DNA from: Empedobacter stercoris
GTDB lineage: Bacteria; Bacteroidota; Bacteroidia; Flavobacteriales; Weeksellaceae
Strand: one strand, 5' to 3'
NCBI RefSeq assembly: GCF_965137335.1
Contig: NZ_CBCRZD010000004.1
Length of the DNA stretch: 64,000 bases
The translations under genes and the position numbers were made by a program. How positions within the stretch are numbered: the first letter of the stretch is position 1; each line of letters starts with the position of its first letter. The notes beneath the pieces were generated by a model. The model made no database searches. It saw nothing but the letters and a program-made list of their open reading frames with translations, and had not been told where the DNA came from. Of the stretch, positions 18,383-27,154 are shown piece after piece.

Positions 18383-18398
18383 TTAGAATAGGTTCTAA
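18383..18398. promoter_or_regulatory. Candidate Crp/Fnr operator upstream of ccoN
   Basis: A perfect 6-4-6 palindrome, TTAGAATAGGTTCTAA, about 100 bp before the ccoN start. The symmetry is typical of Crp/Fnr dimers, and the regulator at the other end of the operon is of that family. No well-placed TAnnTTTG box was found, so the support is moderate. Confidence 0.4.
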
Positions 18399-18454
18399 TT
18401 TTTATTGTGTAAAATAAATTTTCAGTAAAAATACATCAAAGATTAATAACAGGG

Positions 18455-18490
18455 AAAACGATTGTAAATAAAGGCTTTACAATCGTTTTT
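18455..18490. terminator. Bidirectional terminator
   Basis: A 13-bp stem, AAACGATTGTAAA / TTTACAATCGTTT, flanked by A- and T-runs. It overlaps the stop codon of the small 42-residue open frame on the minus strand and would insulate it from ccoN. Confidence 0.8.
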
Positions 18491-18605
18491 TGATTTTTTG
18501 GTAATGTGATAAAAAGCAGAAAAAAGCAACGATTAGCAAAAGTACGGTTACTAAAACGTTACTTTTAAATAATGGAAATAATAGTTTTAATATTCTGTAT
18601 TTCAT
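18477..18605 (-). CDS. Possible small membrane protein (42 aa)
   Basis: The minus strand reads a 42-residue frame from the ATG at 18605: MKYRILKLLFPLF, a hydrophobic helix (VLVTVLLLIVAFFCFL), then a basic tail ending KKRL. The single helix with positive ends looks like a genuine small membrane protein, and a strong terminator lies exactly at its stop. It sits immediately outside the left end of the mobile island, whose insertion may have removed its native promoter. No family is recognised, and translation is unproven. Confidence 0.4.
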   Translation of the reverse strand: MKYRILKLLFPLFKSNVLVTVLLLIVAFFCFLSHYQKIKKRL

Positions 18606-18627
18606 TTTTTTGCGTAATTTTTCATGT

Positions 18628-18643
18628 TGTTCCGTAGCTCACA
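18628..18643 (+). repeat. Left inverted repeat of the island
   Basis: TGTTCCGTAGCTCACA pairs with 62359-62376 in inverted orientation over 16 of 18 positions, the differences being two missing T residues. It lies just upstream of the integrase start. It could be an end or a recombinase arm site. Confidence 0.5.
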
Positions 18644-18675
18644 TAGGTTTAATTTTATCATTAAGAATTGTGAGT

Positions 18676-19928
18676 ATGGAAACGACAAAAAAATCAACAT
18701 TTAAGGTATTGTTTTACCTTAAAAAGAATGCCCCGAAGAAAAACGGAAAAGTTACGGTTATGTGCAGGATTACCGTAAACGGCAAACAGTCTGCATTTAG
18801 CACCAAGCTGGATATTTCCGCAACAAATTGGGATTTGAAGTACGGCAGGGTTTTAGGTAAAAGCCGAGAAGCCCAAGAAACAAACAGTAAACTCGACAAA
18901 ATCCGTTTGGGTATTGAGGAATGCTATTCCAAAATTTTAAAGAACGAGGGAGCTGTAAACAGTGCTAAACTTAAAAATTCCTTTCTTGGAATGGAAAGCG
19001 GAGAACTGACCTTTTTTCAAATTTTACGAGCAGTTTATAGCAGATTTTGAAAAAAAAGGTAAACAGCGGACTTCGGGTACAAGGTACACACCGTAGGTAT
19101 AAAACGCTTTTAAAGCACCTGCGAAATTTTGCACTGACAAAATACGGATATTCTGACTTATCATTTAACGACCTTACTTCTAATTTTGTACAGGATTTCG
19201 ACTACTATTTACGCGACGATTTAACCCTAAATCATAATACTATTTGGAATTATATGATTGGCTTTACTACGCTTTGCCGTTTGGCAATGAGCAGAAAGCA
19301 TCTTGCTTTTAATCCGTTCAGCGAGTATAAGAACACCAAAAAGGACAAAGACAGGGGGTATCTGTTGCGGAATGAATTGGAACAGCTTGTAACGTTTAAC
19401 TGCGAGAAAAAGAAAGACGAGTTTGTTAAAGACTTGTTTGTCTTCAGTTGCTTTACAGGGCTTTCTTATTCGGATATAAAAGATCTTAAAAACAGTAATA
19501 TCCAAGATTTCTTTGACGGTAACCAATGGATTATTGTCCGCAGGAGAAAAACAGCAACATCGTCCAATGTAATGCTGTTGGATATTCCCAAAATGATTAT
19601 TGAGAAGTATGTAGGACTGTCAAAGGACGGCAGGGTTTTTCCTGTTCCGTCCAACAGTTCCTGTAATGATAGACTAAAAGCAATATCCAAGCTGATTGAC
19701 TGTCTTAAAGAGAAAAAAGTAACCTTTCATTTGGCACGTCATACGTTTGCCACCTTATTTTTGAGTGAAGGTGTTCCGTTAGAGAGTTTGAGCAAAATGT
19801 TGGGGCATAAAAACATTGCCACCACACAGATTTACGCTAAGATACTCAACGAAAAAGTAGGAAAGGATATGCAAAAGGTATCGCATAAATTTAAGGGTAT
19901 GGAGCAGTCTTTTGTTTCACAACTTTAA
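18676..19928 (+). pseudogene. int: Tyrosine recombinase/integrase, two frameshifts
   Basis: A site-specific recombinase of the Bacteroidota conjugative-element type. The ATG at 18676 gives METTKKSTFKVLFYL. The arm-binding and SAM-like domains are followed by a catalytic domain with FSCFTGLSYSDIKDL (this lineage, like IntDOT, lacks the first Arg), the hairpin Lys in RRRKTATSS, HLARHTFA, GHKNIATTQIYAK and the nucleophilic Tyr. The frame breaks twice. TTTT at about 19023-19026 has one T too many, and the eight-A run at 19050-19057 has one A too many. Removing both gives exactly 416 codons plus stop and restores the expected QFIADFEKKVNSG junction. Either real decay or homopolymer sequencing error is possible. 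Confidence 0.88.
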
Positions 19929-19948
19929 AACCTATAAAACAATCAAGG

Positions 19949-19978
19949 AAAGCTAATGTTATAAGCATTGGCTTTTTT
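19949..19978 (+). terminator. Terminator downstream of integrase
   Basis: Stem AAAGCTAATG / CATTGGCTTT (with a G-T pair) and a T-run. Confidence 0.7.
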
Positions 19979-20072
19979 GTATTTTAGCAGTAGGATAACG
20001 CAAATGTTTTAAACCATTTAAGGATAACGGATAAACTTTGTCAACCTCCCATCTAATCTTAGTAAACCTCAA

Positions 20073-20744
20073 ATGGAAAAACAATCACTAAATAAGAATG
20101 TTTCGGAAGCAGATTTAACCCAAGTATTTGCATCGTTGGAAGAATTAAATAAAAAGCTAAATCAGACTGCTATTGATATTTTTACAAACGAAACACAACG
20201 AAAATTACTTTCCAAACCAAGTCATTTCACATTTTCAATTGTACATCGAGCAATTGAATTAAATAGAGGTTTTAAAACACTCTCTGAATCAAATAATTGG
20301 ATAACAGCAATAAATCTATTAAGACTTCAAGCCGATAATTGCATGAGATTATTTGCTTTAAGTTTAGTTCAGGATAGATTAGATTTTTATGAACGAATTC
20401 AAAATGGAGAACATATCAGAAATATAAAAGATGCTGAAGGTAACAAAATGACAGATTTATATTTATCTCAGAAATTGGACAATCTTTATCCTGGATTTAG
20501 ATTGTTGTATGAGAATACAAGTGGATTTATCCACTTCTCAAATGAGCATATAAAATTTAATACTGATAGGATTGATGATGGTAACGAATTTATGATGTGT
20601 ATAAGATTAGCCGAAACAACAGAATTTTCGATTAGTAAAAAAGTAGATTATGCTTTCAATATGTTCATTGTAAGTGAAGAGTTATTCAAACTTTTAAACG
20701 GATATAAATTAAGTATGATAGAATTGATGAAACAGTTTGATTAA
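20073..20744 (+). CDS. Hypothetical protein, island accessory gene
   Basis: A 223-residue, mostly helical soluble protein that I do not recognise. It has AT-rich codons unlike the integrase before it. Visible features are HRAIELNRGFKTL and LLRLQADNCMRLFALSL helices and a YENTSGFIHFSNEH segment. The last resembles the SGxxH-type motif of HEPN-like and abortive-infection-associated families, but the match is too weak to assign. It stands alone between the integrase and the HTH genes, a position where such elements often carry defence or accessory genes. Function unknown. Confidence 0.6.
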   Translation: MEKQSLNKNVSEADLTQVFASLEELNKKLNQTAIDIFTNETQRKLLSKPSHFTFSIVHRAIELNRGFKTLSESNNWITAINLLRLQADNCMRLFALSLVQDRLDFYERIQNGEHIRNIKDAEGNKMTDLYLSQKLDNLYPGFRLLYENTSGFIHFSNEHIKFNTDRIDDGNEFMMCIRLAETTEFSISKKVDYAFNMFIVSEELFKLLNGYKLSMIELMKQFD

Positions 20745-21033
20745 AAAGACCATATTTTGGTACTTATTGATTAACAGGCACAAAGTGTAAGTGCAATAAT
20801 GGTTGAACTTTTTGCAGAGAATTCGACTCGTTTTGCTATCTTAATTTTACCAACAAAAATACTTGCACATTGTTCTTTTAGCGACGTTTATACAAACTTG
20901 ATAATCGTGATAAAAAAGTAATAGCATTTTACAAAATCTTTCATACAACACCACAGCCCACTGCTTTAAGCAAGTGGGCTGTTTCTTAACTGACCGATAC
21001 GGTTAAAGTTTCAAAGCATTTATTTAAAATCGG
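20745..21033. other. Gene-free segment with terminator
   Basis: A 289-bp gap. Its only clear element is a strong hairpin at 20953-20982 (ACAGCCCACT / AGTGGGCTGT with T-rich flank) that would terminate transcription from the left. Nothing else is recognised. Confidence 0.6.
20953..20986 (+). terminator. Rho-independent terminator
   Basis: Ten-bp GC-rich stem ACAGCCCACT / AGTGGGCTGT followed by TTTCTT. Confidence 0.75.
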
Positions 21034-21315
21034 CTAATGCTGGAAGTTATCTTCCAATACTTTTACAATATCACTTTCACGAAACAAGATTTTTCGTTCG
21101 AGCTTGATAAAAGGTATCAGTCCGTCATCTCGGTACTGTTGCAACGTCCGCTTTCTGATATGCAACATCTCGCAAACCTGTTCGCCTGACAGATAAATTT
21201 CCCCTTTTAAGAGTGGGTGAAAATATTCCCTGATATACAGAAGTTCATTTTTGATGCCTACCACAGCTTCGAGCAGGGCAAGCATATCTTCGTTTGAATT
21301 TCCAATCTGTTTCAT
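21034..21315 (-). CDS. Excisionase-like helix-turn-helix protein
   Basis: A 93-residue DNA-binding protein of the small MerR/Xis-like HTH class found beside Bacteroidota integrases. A helical N-terminal half (MLALLEAVVGIKNELLYIRE) is followed by the winged HTH YLSGEQVCEMLHIRKRTLQQYRDDGLIPFIK (about 41-71) and a wing ending in LFRESDIVKVLE. Its ATG overlaps the stop of the upstream paralogous HTH gene, so the two are translationally coupled. It is likely to help direct excision or to control mobility genes; this is family-based inference. It is one of the few intact genes of the mobility module. Confidence 0.75.
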   Translation of the reverse strand: MKQIGNSNEDMLALLEAVVGIKNELLYIREYFHPLLKGEIYLSGEQVCEMLHIRKRTLQQYRDDGLIPFIKLERKILFRESDIVKVLEDNFQH

Positions 21316-21607
21316 TTCTTTTGCTTTTTTAATGGTCGCTCTCCCTGCATAAGTAACTCCACTTCGGATAATCTGAAATACGTTTTCCGATTGATTTGCG
21401 TTGCCCCAAGAATACCTTTTGCCCTATACGTCTGCAAAGTCCGTTTACTGATGTTGAGTAATTGGCAAGCTTCTGTTGGTCGAGCCATTTCGTTGCCTGT
21501 TGCAGTGCTTTGTAGGGTGCAGTCATTTCCGAAATCAATAGAGAAACTTCCTTTACTTCCTTGTGCAATGCCTTCAAAATCTGAATGTCCAAAACCGTTA
21601 TTTCCAT
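21312..21607 (-). pseudogene. Second excisionase-like HTH gene, frameshifted
   Basis: The N-terminal half reads in one frame from the ATG at 21607 (MEITVLDIQILKALHKEV through ATKWLDQQ). The HTH half reads in another (EACQLLNISKRTLQTYRAKG to KKQKK). The break is around 21473, where a missing C on the plus strand (a missing G on the coding strand) restores a 98-residue protein of the same family as its downstream neighbour. The four-base overlap with that neighbour is kept. This is another single-base lesion in the mobility module. Confidence 0.8.
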
Positions 21608-21707
21608 ATCTAATCAATTTAGACCTCGAAAATAAAAGCTATTCCAATATACATATCCAATGTTGCTTTCATTGGCTTTGTTTGGCGTTCAGTTGCCGAA
21701 TACTCGT

Positions 21708-22082
21708 CTATAATCCCAACTTTGGCTTTTTATTTTTTAGACCGGCTTCCTGTTTGATTGCATTGTCGATTCTTAAAGCAGGCTTTTGTTTGGTCTTTAC
21801 CGTTTGGTTTTTATCAGTATTTTTAAAATCTGAACGAATAACTGTTTTTGTCGCACCTATGATGCTTTCAGGTTGGGAAGTTGATTTTACTGGTTGTGCA
21901 GAAAACATTGAAGACAAAAGCCTGACAACTCCTGACCCCTTTGCTCTTTGAAAATTTCGGTTGAAATTAGATGCAAAATTTGATAATATACTCCCTCTTG
22001 AATCTAATCCGATTTCGGGCAATTGTTCCATTATCTTATCAAGCCATTTTTTTCTCGGTTTTGGTTTTCTTTGCTGTTCCAT
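21708..22082 (-). CDS. Basic hypothetical protein of the mobility module
   Basis: A 124-residue, highly basic protein starting MEQQRKPKPRKKWLDKIM at the ATG 22082; a longer frame adds 15 unlikely residues. Lys/Arg-rich ends surround a short helical centre (GSGVVRLLSSMF), and no membrane segment is present. Similar small basic proteins occur between excisionase and mobilization genes in Bacteroidota elements, but I cannot name the family. DNA binding is plausible from charge alone. Function unknown. Confidence 0.55.
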   Translation of the reverse strand: MEQQRKPKPRKKWLDKIMEQLPEIGLDSRGSILSNFASNFNRNFQRAKGSGVVRLLSSMFSAQPVKSTSQPESIIGATKTVIRSDFKNTDKNQTVKTKQKPALRIDNAIKQEAGLKNKKPKLGL

Positions 22083-22740
22083 AATAATACATTTTGCACA
22101 AAATAGAATATTTGGAAATGCACTCACAAGTTTTGGCTTCCTTTGGTAGTAATATGTAGATTTTAATCCTCAAAACACTTTAATTTTCCTGCGCTTGTTG
22201 CTCCTGCACATTAAAGAGTTTTGGACGGATATAGGGAAAGCATAACAAAAAATATTCAACGCTTTTCCTATTGCTATTTTCCGTTATCCTTTCTGTAGCT
22301 TTAAGAGCCACTTCTTTGATAAATGGATTTTAATCCGCTTTCCATGAGCGGAAATATTCGAATGAACAGGTTTCCAAAGAACGGATAAAAAGGCAGCTAA
22401 GTTGGAAAGAGCATCCCACTCACCAACCAGCCAAAAGCTTACGGCATAATGAAAAATAAAAAAGAAAATCTAAATCAAATTCTTTTTTATTTTTCACCCT
22501 TCGGGACTTATTCCGTTTCCTTTTGGCTCTGCATTGCCCTTTCCGTTTATCTGCTTTCTTTTTTTCCTTTTTCTTTTGAGAAATATTTTTTTGAGGGGAG
22601 TTCTTCGGCTATCTACAATCGGCAGGGGTACAAATACTATTTGTTTCCCTGATGGTTTGTATCGTGACTTCTTTTTCTTGTAAGGTTTGCGGAGCAAGAA
22701 AAAAGAAGCAAAAAGAACACCGCTTTTAAGACTGGATTTT
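22083..22740. other. Gene-free segment of the island
   Basis: About 660 bp without a convincing gene. Open frames on both strands around 22449-22697 overlap each other, have skewed composition and no start context, so I read them as non-coding. The stretch near 22495-22510 (CCCTTCGGGA) forms a short hairpin. Nothing else is recognised. Confidence 0.5.
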
Positions 22741-23055
22741 TTATATCGAATAGTAAGATTTGTCCTTACGGTTCAGATAACAGTACATTTCTTCCTTTTT
22801 GAGTTCAGGAAAAAATTTCAAAGCTTTGTCAATGGCATAATTGGGAAGGAAGTAAATTTCGTCACGGATAGCCGTGACTACTTTATCATAACCGTAGAAA
22901 CGGATGATTTCATCAATTTCCTGCTGACCGCCACGCTCCACAATACGGGCAATAATAGTCTTATAGGCTTTATTAAAGTCCATTGCATCAATATCGAAAT
23001 CCCAAAAAAACACACGGTCAAGTTTTGGAACATTTACGTTACCTTTTAATACCAT
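22741..23055 (-). CDS. DUF6922-like protein, copy 2
   Basis: A 104-residue protein whose last 65 residues (from RGGQQEIDEIIRFYGYDKVV on) are nearly identical to the gene directly upstream, while the first 35 differ. This looks like the DUF6922 family found beside AbiEii-type nucleotidyltransferases, where it is the presumed antitoxin. It lies 18 bp behind its paralogue and downstream of the nucleotidyltransferase on the same strand. Tandem duplication with divergence only at the N-terminus suggests selection on a partner-specific surface or later gene conversion. The role is inferred. Confidence 0.65.
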   Translation of the reverse strand: MVLKGNVNVPKLDRVFFWDFDIDAMDFNKAYKTIIARIVERGGQQEIDEIIRFYGYDKVVTAIRDEIYFLPNYAIDKALKFFPELKKEEMYCYLNRKDKSYYSI

Positions 23056-23288
23056 TGTTTTAAAATTACTGGTTTATATCCAATGGTAAGGTTTATCCTT
23101 ACGGTTCAGGTAACAGTACATTTCTTCCTTTTTGAGTTCAGGAAAGAATTTCAGAGCTTTGTCAATGGCGTAATTGGGAAGAAAATAAATTTCGTCACGA
23201 ATAGCCGTGACTACTTTATCATAACCATAAAAACGGATGATTTCATTAATTTCCTGTTGACCGCCACGTTCTAAAATACGTGAGATAA
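22741..23288. repeat. Tandem duplication covering the two DUF6922-like genes
   Basis: About 215 bp starting at 22741 is repeated starting near 23069 with roughly nine bases in ten identical, including the 3' ends of both genes and the short sequence after each stop. Confidence 0.8.
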
Positions 23289-23382
23289 CCATTTTATAGG
23301 CTTCCCATTCTATTTCATCAAATTTAAAATCCCAAAAGAATTTAGGGTGCAGATCAGGTCTGTTTATTATAATTTCTCCCAT
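23074..23382 (-). CDS. DUF6922-like protein, copy 1
   Basis: A 102-residue paralogue of the following gene. The N-terminus reads MGEIIINRPDLHPKFFWDF; the shared W/F-F-W-D-F motif in both copies marks a common N-terminal fold. The C-terminal 65 residues match the other copy almost exactly. It is placed 48 bp downstream of the broken AbiEii-like nucleotidyltransferase. By family context it would be the antitoxin partner. Both copies are intact although the enzyme is frameshifted, which is the pattern expected if loss of the toxin is tolerated. Confidence in the family is moderate. Confidence 0.65.
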   Translation of the reverse strand: MGEIIINRPDLHPKFFWDFKFDEIEWEAYKMVISRILERGGQQEINEIIRFYGYDKVVTAIRDEIYFLPNYAIDKALKFFPELKKEEMYCYLNRKDKPYHWI

Positions 23383-23430
23383 ATCATTCCGTTTTTTTTA
23401 GATATACAAATATACTGATTTTCAATTAAA

Positions 23431-24121
23431 TTACCTTCTGAAACCACGTCTTTTGTTCGTCTTCGGCACCTCTTTTTGTCTTTGTAATGTAGTCTGCTCC
23501 AAAGGATTTTTCAAGGTTTTTTCAAGAATGGCTTTTATCTCATTGAAGCTTTTTTCTTTTCCTTTTAATATACCGACTCCCTTAATAGATTCAATCCTGT
23601 CATAGGTTTTTAAACCGATACATGCCCAATAAGGGTCTTGTTTATACTTGTGGTGATAACTATCCAGATAATTTTTTAGCGGAGCATGCTCAAGTAAAAA
23701 AGCCATATCCACAAAATCCTTATATCGTTCACCACTCTGATGAATTGCATGGAGTTTCATTGCTCCTATATCCTGGTTTGATACCATTCTGATACCATCA
23801 TTATATTCTAAAGGAGCCACCAATGGATAATTGTGTGTCAGAACATCAACCTTTATATTCCTTATAAAAGCTAAAAACAGTATTATTTGACAGTCCGTCT
23901 TCTATCAATTCGGCTCTATAGGCATCCTTTAAGTATTTGAACATTTCTTTTGAGTCAAAATCTTTTGTTGTGAACAGGTCAATGTCCACCGATAAGCGAT
24001 GTCCTAACCTCAAAGCAAGAGCAGTTCCACCCACCAAAAAATAATCTTTCAGCTTTTCATCTTTCATCAGCTTTTGGAGAAGTTCCCACATCTCTGTACT
24101 GACCGTTTCTTTGTGTAACAT
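23431..24121 (-). pseudogene. AbiEii-type nucleotidyltransferase, frameshifted
   Basis: A nucleotidyltransferase of the AbiEii/AbiGii toxin family. The first part (from MLHKETVSTEMWELL) has the GGTALALRLGHR loop and the metal-binding DxD in VDIDLF (about 31-50). The second part resumes with VAPLEYNDGIRMVSNQDIGAMKL, which includes the family's Asp/Lys segment, and ends in a basic tail. One T too many on the coding strand (AAAA at 23866-23869 on the plus strand) breaks the frame. Its removal yields a 229-residue protein and restores SFIRNIKVDVLTHNYPL. It lies with two DUF6922-like genes, forming a former toxin-antitoxin or phage-defence module. Confidence 0.8.
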
Positions 24122-24717
24122 AATATTCGTTTTTCGGGAATTTAATCCCGAAATCGAAGCCTTTGCACATAGTGGCTGTCAGTGGCAGTGTTTGGCTTTC
24201 ATTGGCTGTTTGCTGTTATTTTCAGGCTGACCTTTCAACCTCTAAAGAACTCAAAAAAAGGGTTTACTTTTTTCATTGAAGCTTGACATTATAGGTTGTC
24301 AGATACTTAGGTGTCGATATACTTAAATGGGTAATTATGTATTACTGTAATTGACTATCTATGCACTTGCATTTCTCACTACACAACTACCTAACCAGAT
24401 AGCTGAACAGGTATCTTTTTAAATACCCACTTAGTTACTTGTATCTTCAAGCAGGTACTTATGTTGTTACCTACATAGATAACTACATCGTTATGTCTGT
24501 TTGTAAGTATATATAAAGCAATCATTTATCTGATTTACGTGGCAGCATTTGGCTTTCAGAGGCAGTATTTGGCTGAATAAATTATAGCAATACTCTGTTA
24601 AAGAGGTGTTTACTTTGTAAACACGAAACGAGTTTTATAAATGGGGTTCTACGCAAACATATTTTGAAAAATCGGGAGTAACCGGGAACGGCACCGAGCC
24701 GTTTTTCCCTGCTAATT

Positions 24718-24743
24718 TTAATCCGTTTGCAAAACGGATTTTT
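24718..24743 (+). terminator. Hairpin with T-run upstream of mobA
   Basis: AATCCGTTT / AAACGGATT stem followed by TTTTT. It could act as a terminator insulating the mob genes. Confidence 0.5.
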
Positions 24744-24760
24744 CTGAACTCCTGTTCAGA

Positions 24761-24815
24761 GCAAGTTATCTCTTGAGGTCCTCGAAATAAATTTCCGTAC
24801 CTCAAGAGCACTTGC
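24761..24815. other. Long imperfect inverted repeat, oriT-like
   Basis: Nested arms GCAAGT...ACTTGC outside and CTCTTGAGGT...ACCTCAAGAG inside, 64 bp before mobA. Inverted repeats at this position are typical recognition sites of mobilization relaxosomes. A leader attenuator is the alternative. Confidence 0.5.
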
Positions 24816-24878
24816 CCTTGCAGGGGGCTGGAAACGGCTCCGAAGTCGCTCGTTTGTGTAAAATTAAAAATAGATTTT

Positions 24879-25313
24879 ATGGAAGAGAAAAACAGAAAAC
24901 AGATTAGGAAAACAGGAAGAAAACCAAAGATTGCCCCTGCAGTCAATCGGTATTCCATCAACCTGAATGCAGAGGACAATGACAAATTTCTTGCTCTATT
25001 TGACCAGTCAGATATGAAAGTAATTGCTCATTTTATCACAGCATGTATCTTTCAGAAGACGATAAAGACCGTCAAAATTGATATGGATGCTATCGAATAA
25101 CACGAAAAGTTGACCCGATTTTTTAGCCAGTTCCGATCAATCGGAACAAATTACAATCAGATTGTGAAGATATTGTACCACAATTTTTCAGAGAAAAAAG
25201 CAGGAACCTACCTTTTTAAATTGGAAAAGAAAACCATAGAATTGGTACAAGTTACTAAAGAAGTCATCCGTTTGACACAGGAATTTGAAGAGAAGTATTT
25301 GAAAAAAGAGTAA
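24879..25313 (+). pseudogene. mobA: Mobilization accessory protein MobA/MobC-like, nonsense mutation
   Basis: A relaxosome accessory protein of Bacteroidota elements. It starts with a basic N-terminus (MEEKNRKQIRKTGRKPKI) and a ribbon-helix-helix-like segment (NRYSINLNAEDNDKFLALF). A TAA at 25098-25100 interrupts an otherwise continuous frame: the codons before (DAIE) and after (HEKLTRFFSQFRSIGTNYNQ) belong to one 144-codon gene, where a Tyr codon would be expected at the stop. Unlike the frameshifts nearby, this is a substitution, so it cannot be a homopolymer artefact. The relaxase gene follows after four bases. Confidence 0.85.
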
Positions 25314-25317
25314 AGTT

Positions 25318-26576
25318 ATGATTGCAAAAATTGGAAAGGGAAGCAATATGTATGGTGCAATTCTGTACAATCAGCAGAAAGTGGACAATGAAAATGGAAC
25401 GGTTCTGTTACTGAACAAGATACCCGACACAGTTGACGGTAAGTATTCCGTAGCTTATTTTAATAAATGCTTTGAGCCATATTTATCGGCAAACATCAAA
25501 ACGGAAAAGACAGTAAGGCATATATCACTAAACCAGATCCTGCGGATAAGGTTAACGACGAACAGTTTACCGAAATGGCTCAAGAGTATATGGAGCGTAT
25601 GGGTTACGGCAGTCAACCTTATATTGTTTTCAAGCATACGGACATTGACCGAATGCATATTCATATCGTTTCAACCTGCGTAGGTATTGACGGAAAGAAA
25701 ATACCCGATGATTACGACCACCCACGTTCAATGGCAATCTGTCGGGATTTAGAACAGAAATATAATCTGCAGAAAGCTACTGAACAAGAGCAGAAACAAG
25801 CCAACAAAATTTTCAAGCCTATAAATCATAAAAATGGTGACACCAAAAGTCAGATTGCTTCGGTAGTAAGGCATTTGCCGAAATATTATCAGTACACAAG
25901 TCTTGGAACATACAACGCTTTACTTTCGTTTTTTAATATCACAGTCGAAGAAGTCAAAGGAGAGCGGGACGGTCAATCTGTACACGGATTAGTATATTTC
26001 GCTTTGAACGACAAGGGAGAAAAGGTAAGCAATCGGTTCAAAGCATCGCTACTCGGAAAAGATGTAGGGGTTACACAACTGCAAAAACACTTTGAACAAT
26101 CTAAAGAGAAAATGAAAACTACCCCTGTAAGGTCTGTTCTGAAAAACACAATTGAGCTTGCTATTCATACAACAAGTAACGAAGGGGAGTTTAAAAAGCA
26201 ATTAACTGAACAAGGAATTAATACGGTTATAAGACGTAATAATGAAGGGCGAATTTACGGTATGACCTTTATTGACCACGAAAGCCGTAGCGTTTGGAAC
26301 GGCTCACAATTAGACAGAAACCTTTCAGCTAATATTTTTAACGATTGGTGGAACAAAGGCAATAAGCCCGAACTAAAAATACAAGACAGTGCTATTTCCA
26401 AAGCAAATACATTGGATAACCAACCAACAAAAGACCTCTTTGAGTTTCTCTCACAGGACCATTCGTCTAATTTTGATTTAAGTGTGTTCAGCCTGTTAAC
26501 CCAAACACAGGTCGTGGATTACGAAGAAGAACAGTTTGCCAAACAAATGAAGAAGAAGGGAAGAAGAAAGTTATAA
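25318..26576 (+). pseudogene. mobB: Relaxase MobB, frameshifted
   Basis: A relaxase that would nick oriT and lead the DNA strand into the recipient. The first part (MIAKIGKGSNMYGAILYNQQ) and the second (from EQFTEMAQEYMERMGYG) are in different frames. One C is missing near 25533, and restoring it gives 419 residues and the normal HISLNPDPADKVNDEQF junction. The catalytic metal site is visible in DRMHIHIVSTCV. The C-terminal part carries a KFKASLLGKDVG-like accessory region. It is followed not by a tra/coupling-protein gene but by cargo, so the element cannot self-transfer and, as written, cannot be mobilized by its own relaxase. Confidence 0.88.
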
Positions 26577-26579
26577 AAA

Positions 26580-27140
26580 TTATTTGTTTATTTCTATTTT
26601 CCATAGCCCCCTAAAATCATTTAGCTTATAACCGATTGCTTTATCATTTGGGTATAGGCTTTGAATCTTTTGTAACGTCTTTTCTTCAATGTCAGTTGTT
26701 GGGTTTCCATGACATTTCATGCAGGTAGGCATAGCGAGGTTAATTCTTTTGTAATACACATATTGGCTTTTTGCTTTGAATAATGTGTCTACCAATTCTT
26801 GCTTTTTTTTGAATTCATCAAAAACAGAACGATCCGTTTCTGTGTCTAAGTTGTTTTCAGGATTTCGATTTTTGTCTGATATACGTTGGACACTCATCCG
26901 AACTTCTTTTGATAACGAATCTGTAATGGGTATCGCTTTAACATGGCAAAAATTCACGGCATATTCCGTTCCGTCCTTTTGTATGGCAGCAGCTACATTT
27001 TGCAACAAAACATTTTGGGATACTGTCGTAATAGAATCAGCCTGATTTTTCAGGGCAGAAATTTCTTTTTCATTATGTGTAGTTTGCTGACACGAAACTA
27101 TGGTTAATACTAATAATAAAGTCGATATTCTCAATTTCAC
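26580..27140 (-). CDS. Exported heme lipoprotein, DUF3365/Tll0287-like
   Basis: A 186-residue lipoprotein (MKLRISTLLLVLTIVSCQQ; lipobox VSC) with one c-type heme site, CMKCH (about 137-141), near the C-terminus. It matches the DUF3365/Tll0287-like family, predicted periplasmic redox or signal-sensing heme proteins. Conserved features are VNFCHVKAIPITDSLS and the MPTCMKCHGNP block. It is transcribed from the left arm of the divergent palindrome promoter at 27155-27228, so it belongs to the island's regulon. A role in sensing or electron transfer during sulfide metabolism is inference. Confidence 0.75.
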   Translation of the reverse strand: MKLRISTLLLVLTIVSCQQTTHNEKEISALKNQADSITTVSQNVLLQNVAAAIQKDGTEYAVNFCHVKAIPITDSLSKEVRMSVQRISDKNRNPENNLDTETDRSVFDEFKKKQELVDTLFKAKSQYVYYKRINLAMPTCMKCHGNPTTDIEEKTLQKIQSLYPNDKAIGYKLNDFRGLWKIEINK

Positions 27141-27154
27141 TGTTCTGTTTTTGT

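Larger units (their letters stand above)
24122..24878. other. Gene-free region upstream of mobA; candidate oriT/replication-control region
   Basis: 757 bp with three layers. TTTGGCTTTCA-type repeats occur at about 24190, 24548 and 24570. An AT-rich stretch at 24290-24520 is dense in TACCTA/TACTTA-like motifs on both strands. Two hairpins lie just before mobA (24718-24743 and 24761-24815). This position and layout fit an origin of transfer or an iteron-like control region; the function is inferred. Confidence 0.5.

Noticed and set aside
18484..18494. Direct repeat TTTTTTGATT near both island ends (18485 and about 62425) as the att core
   Set aside because: Low-complexity, also present in similar form at 62297, and not at equivalent distances from the inverted repeats.
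22449..22697. Overlapping frames on both strands as small genes
   Set aside because: Mutually overlapping, compositionally skewed, no recognisable domain or start context.
24290..24520. Motif-rich stretch as a CRISPR array
   Set aside because: The repeated words are 5-7 bp, on both strands and irregularly spaced; no constant repeat-spacer unit.
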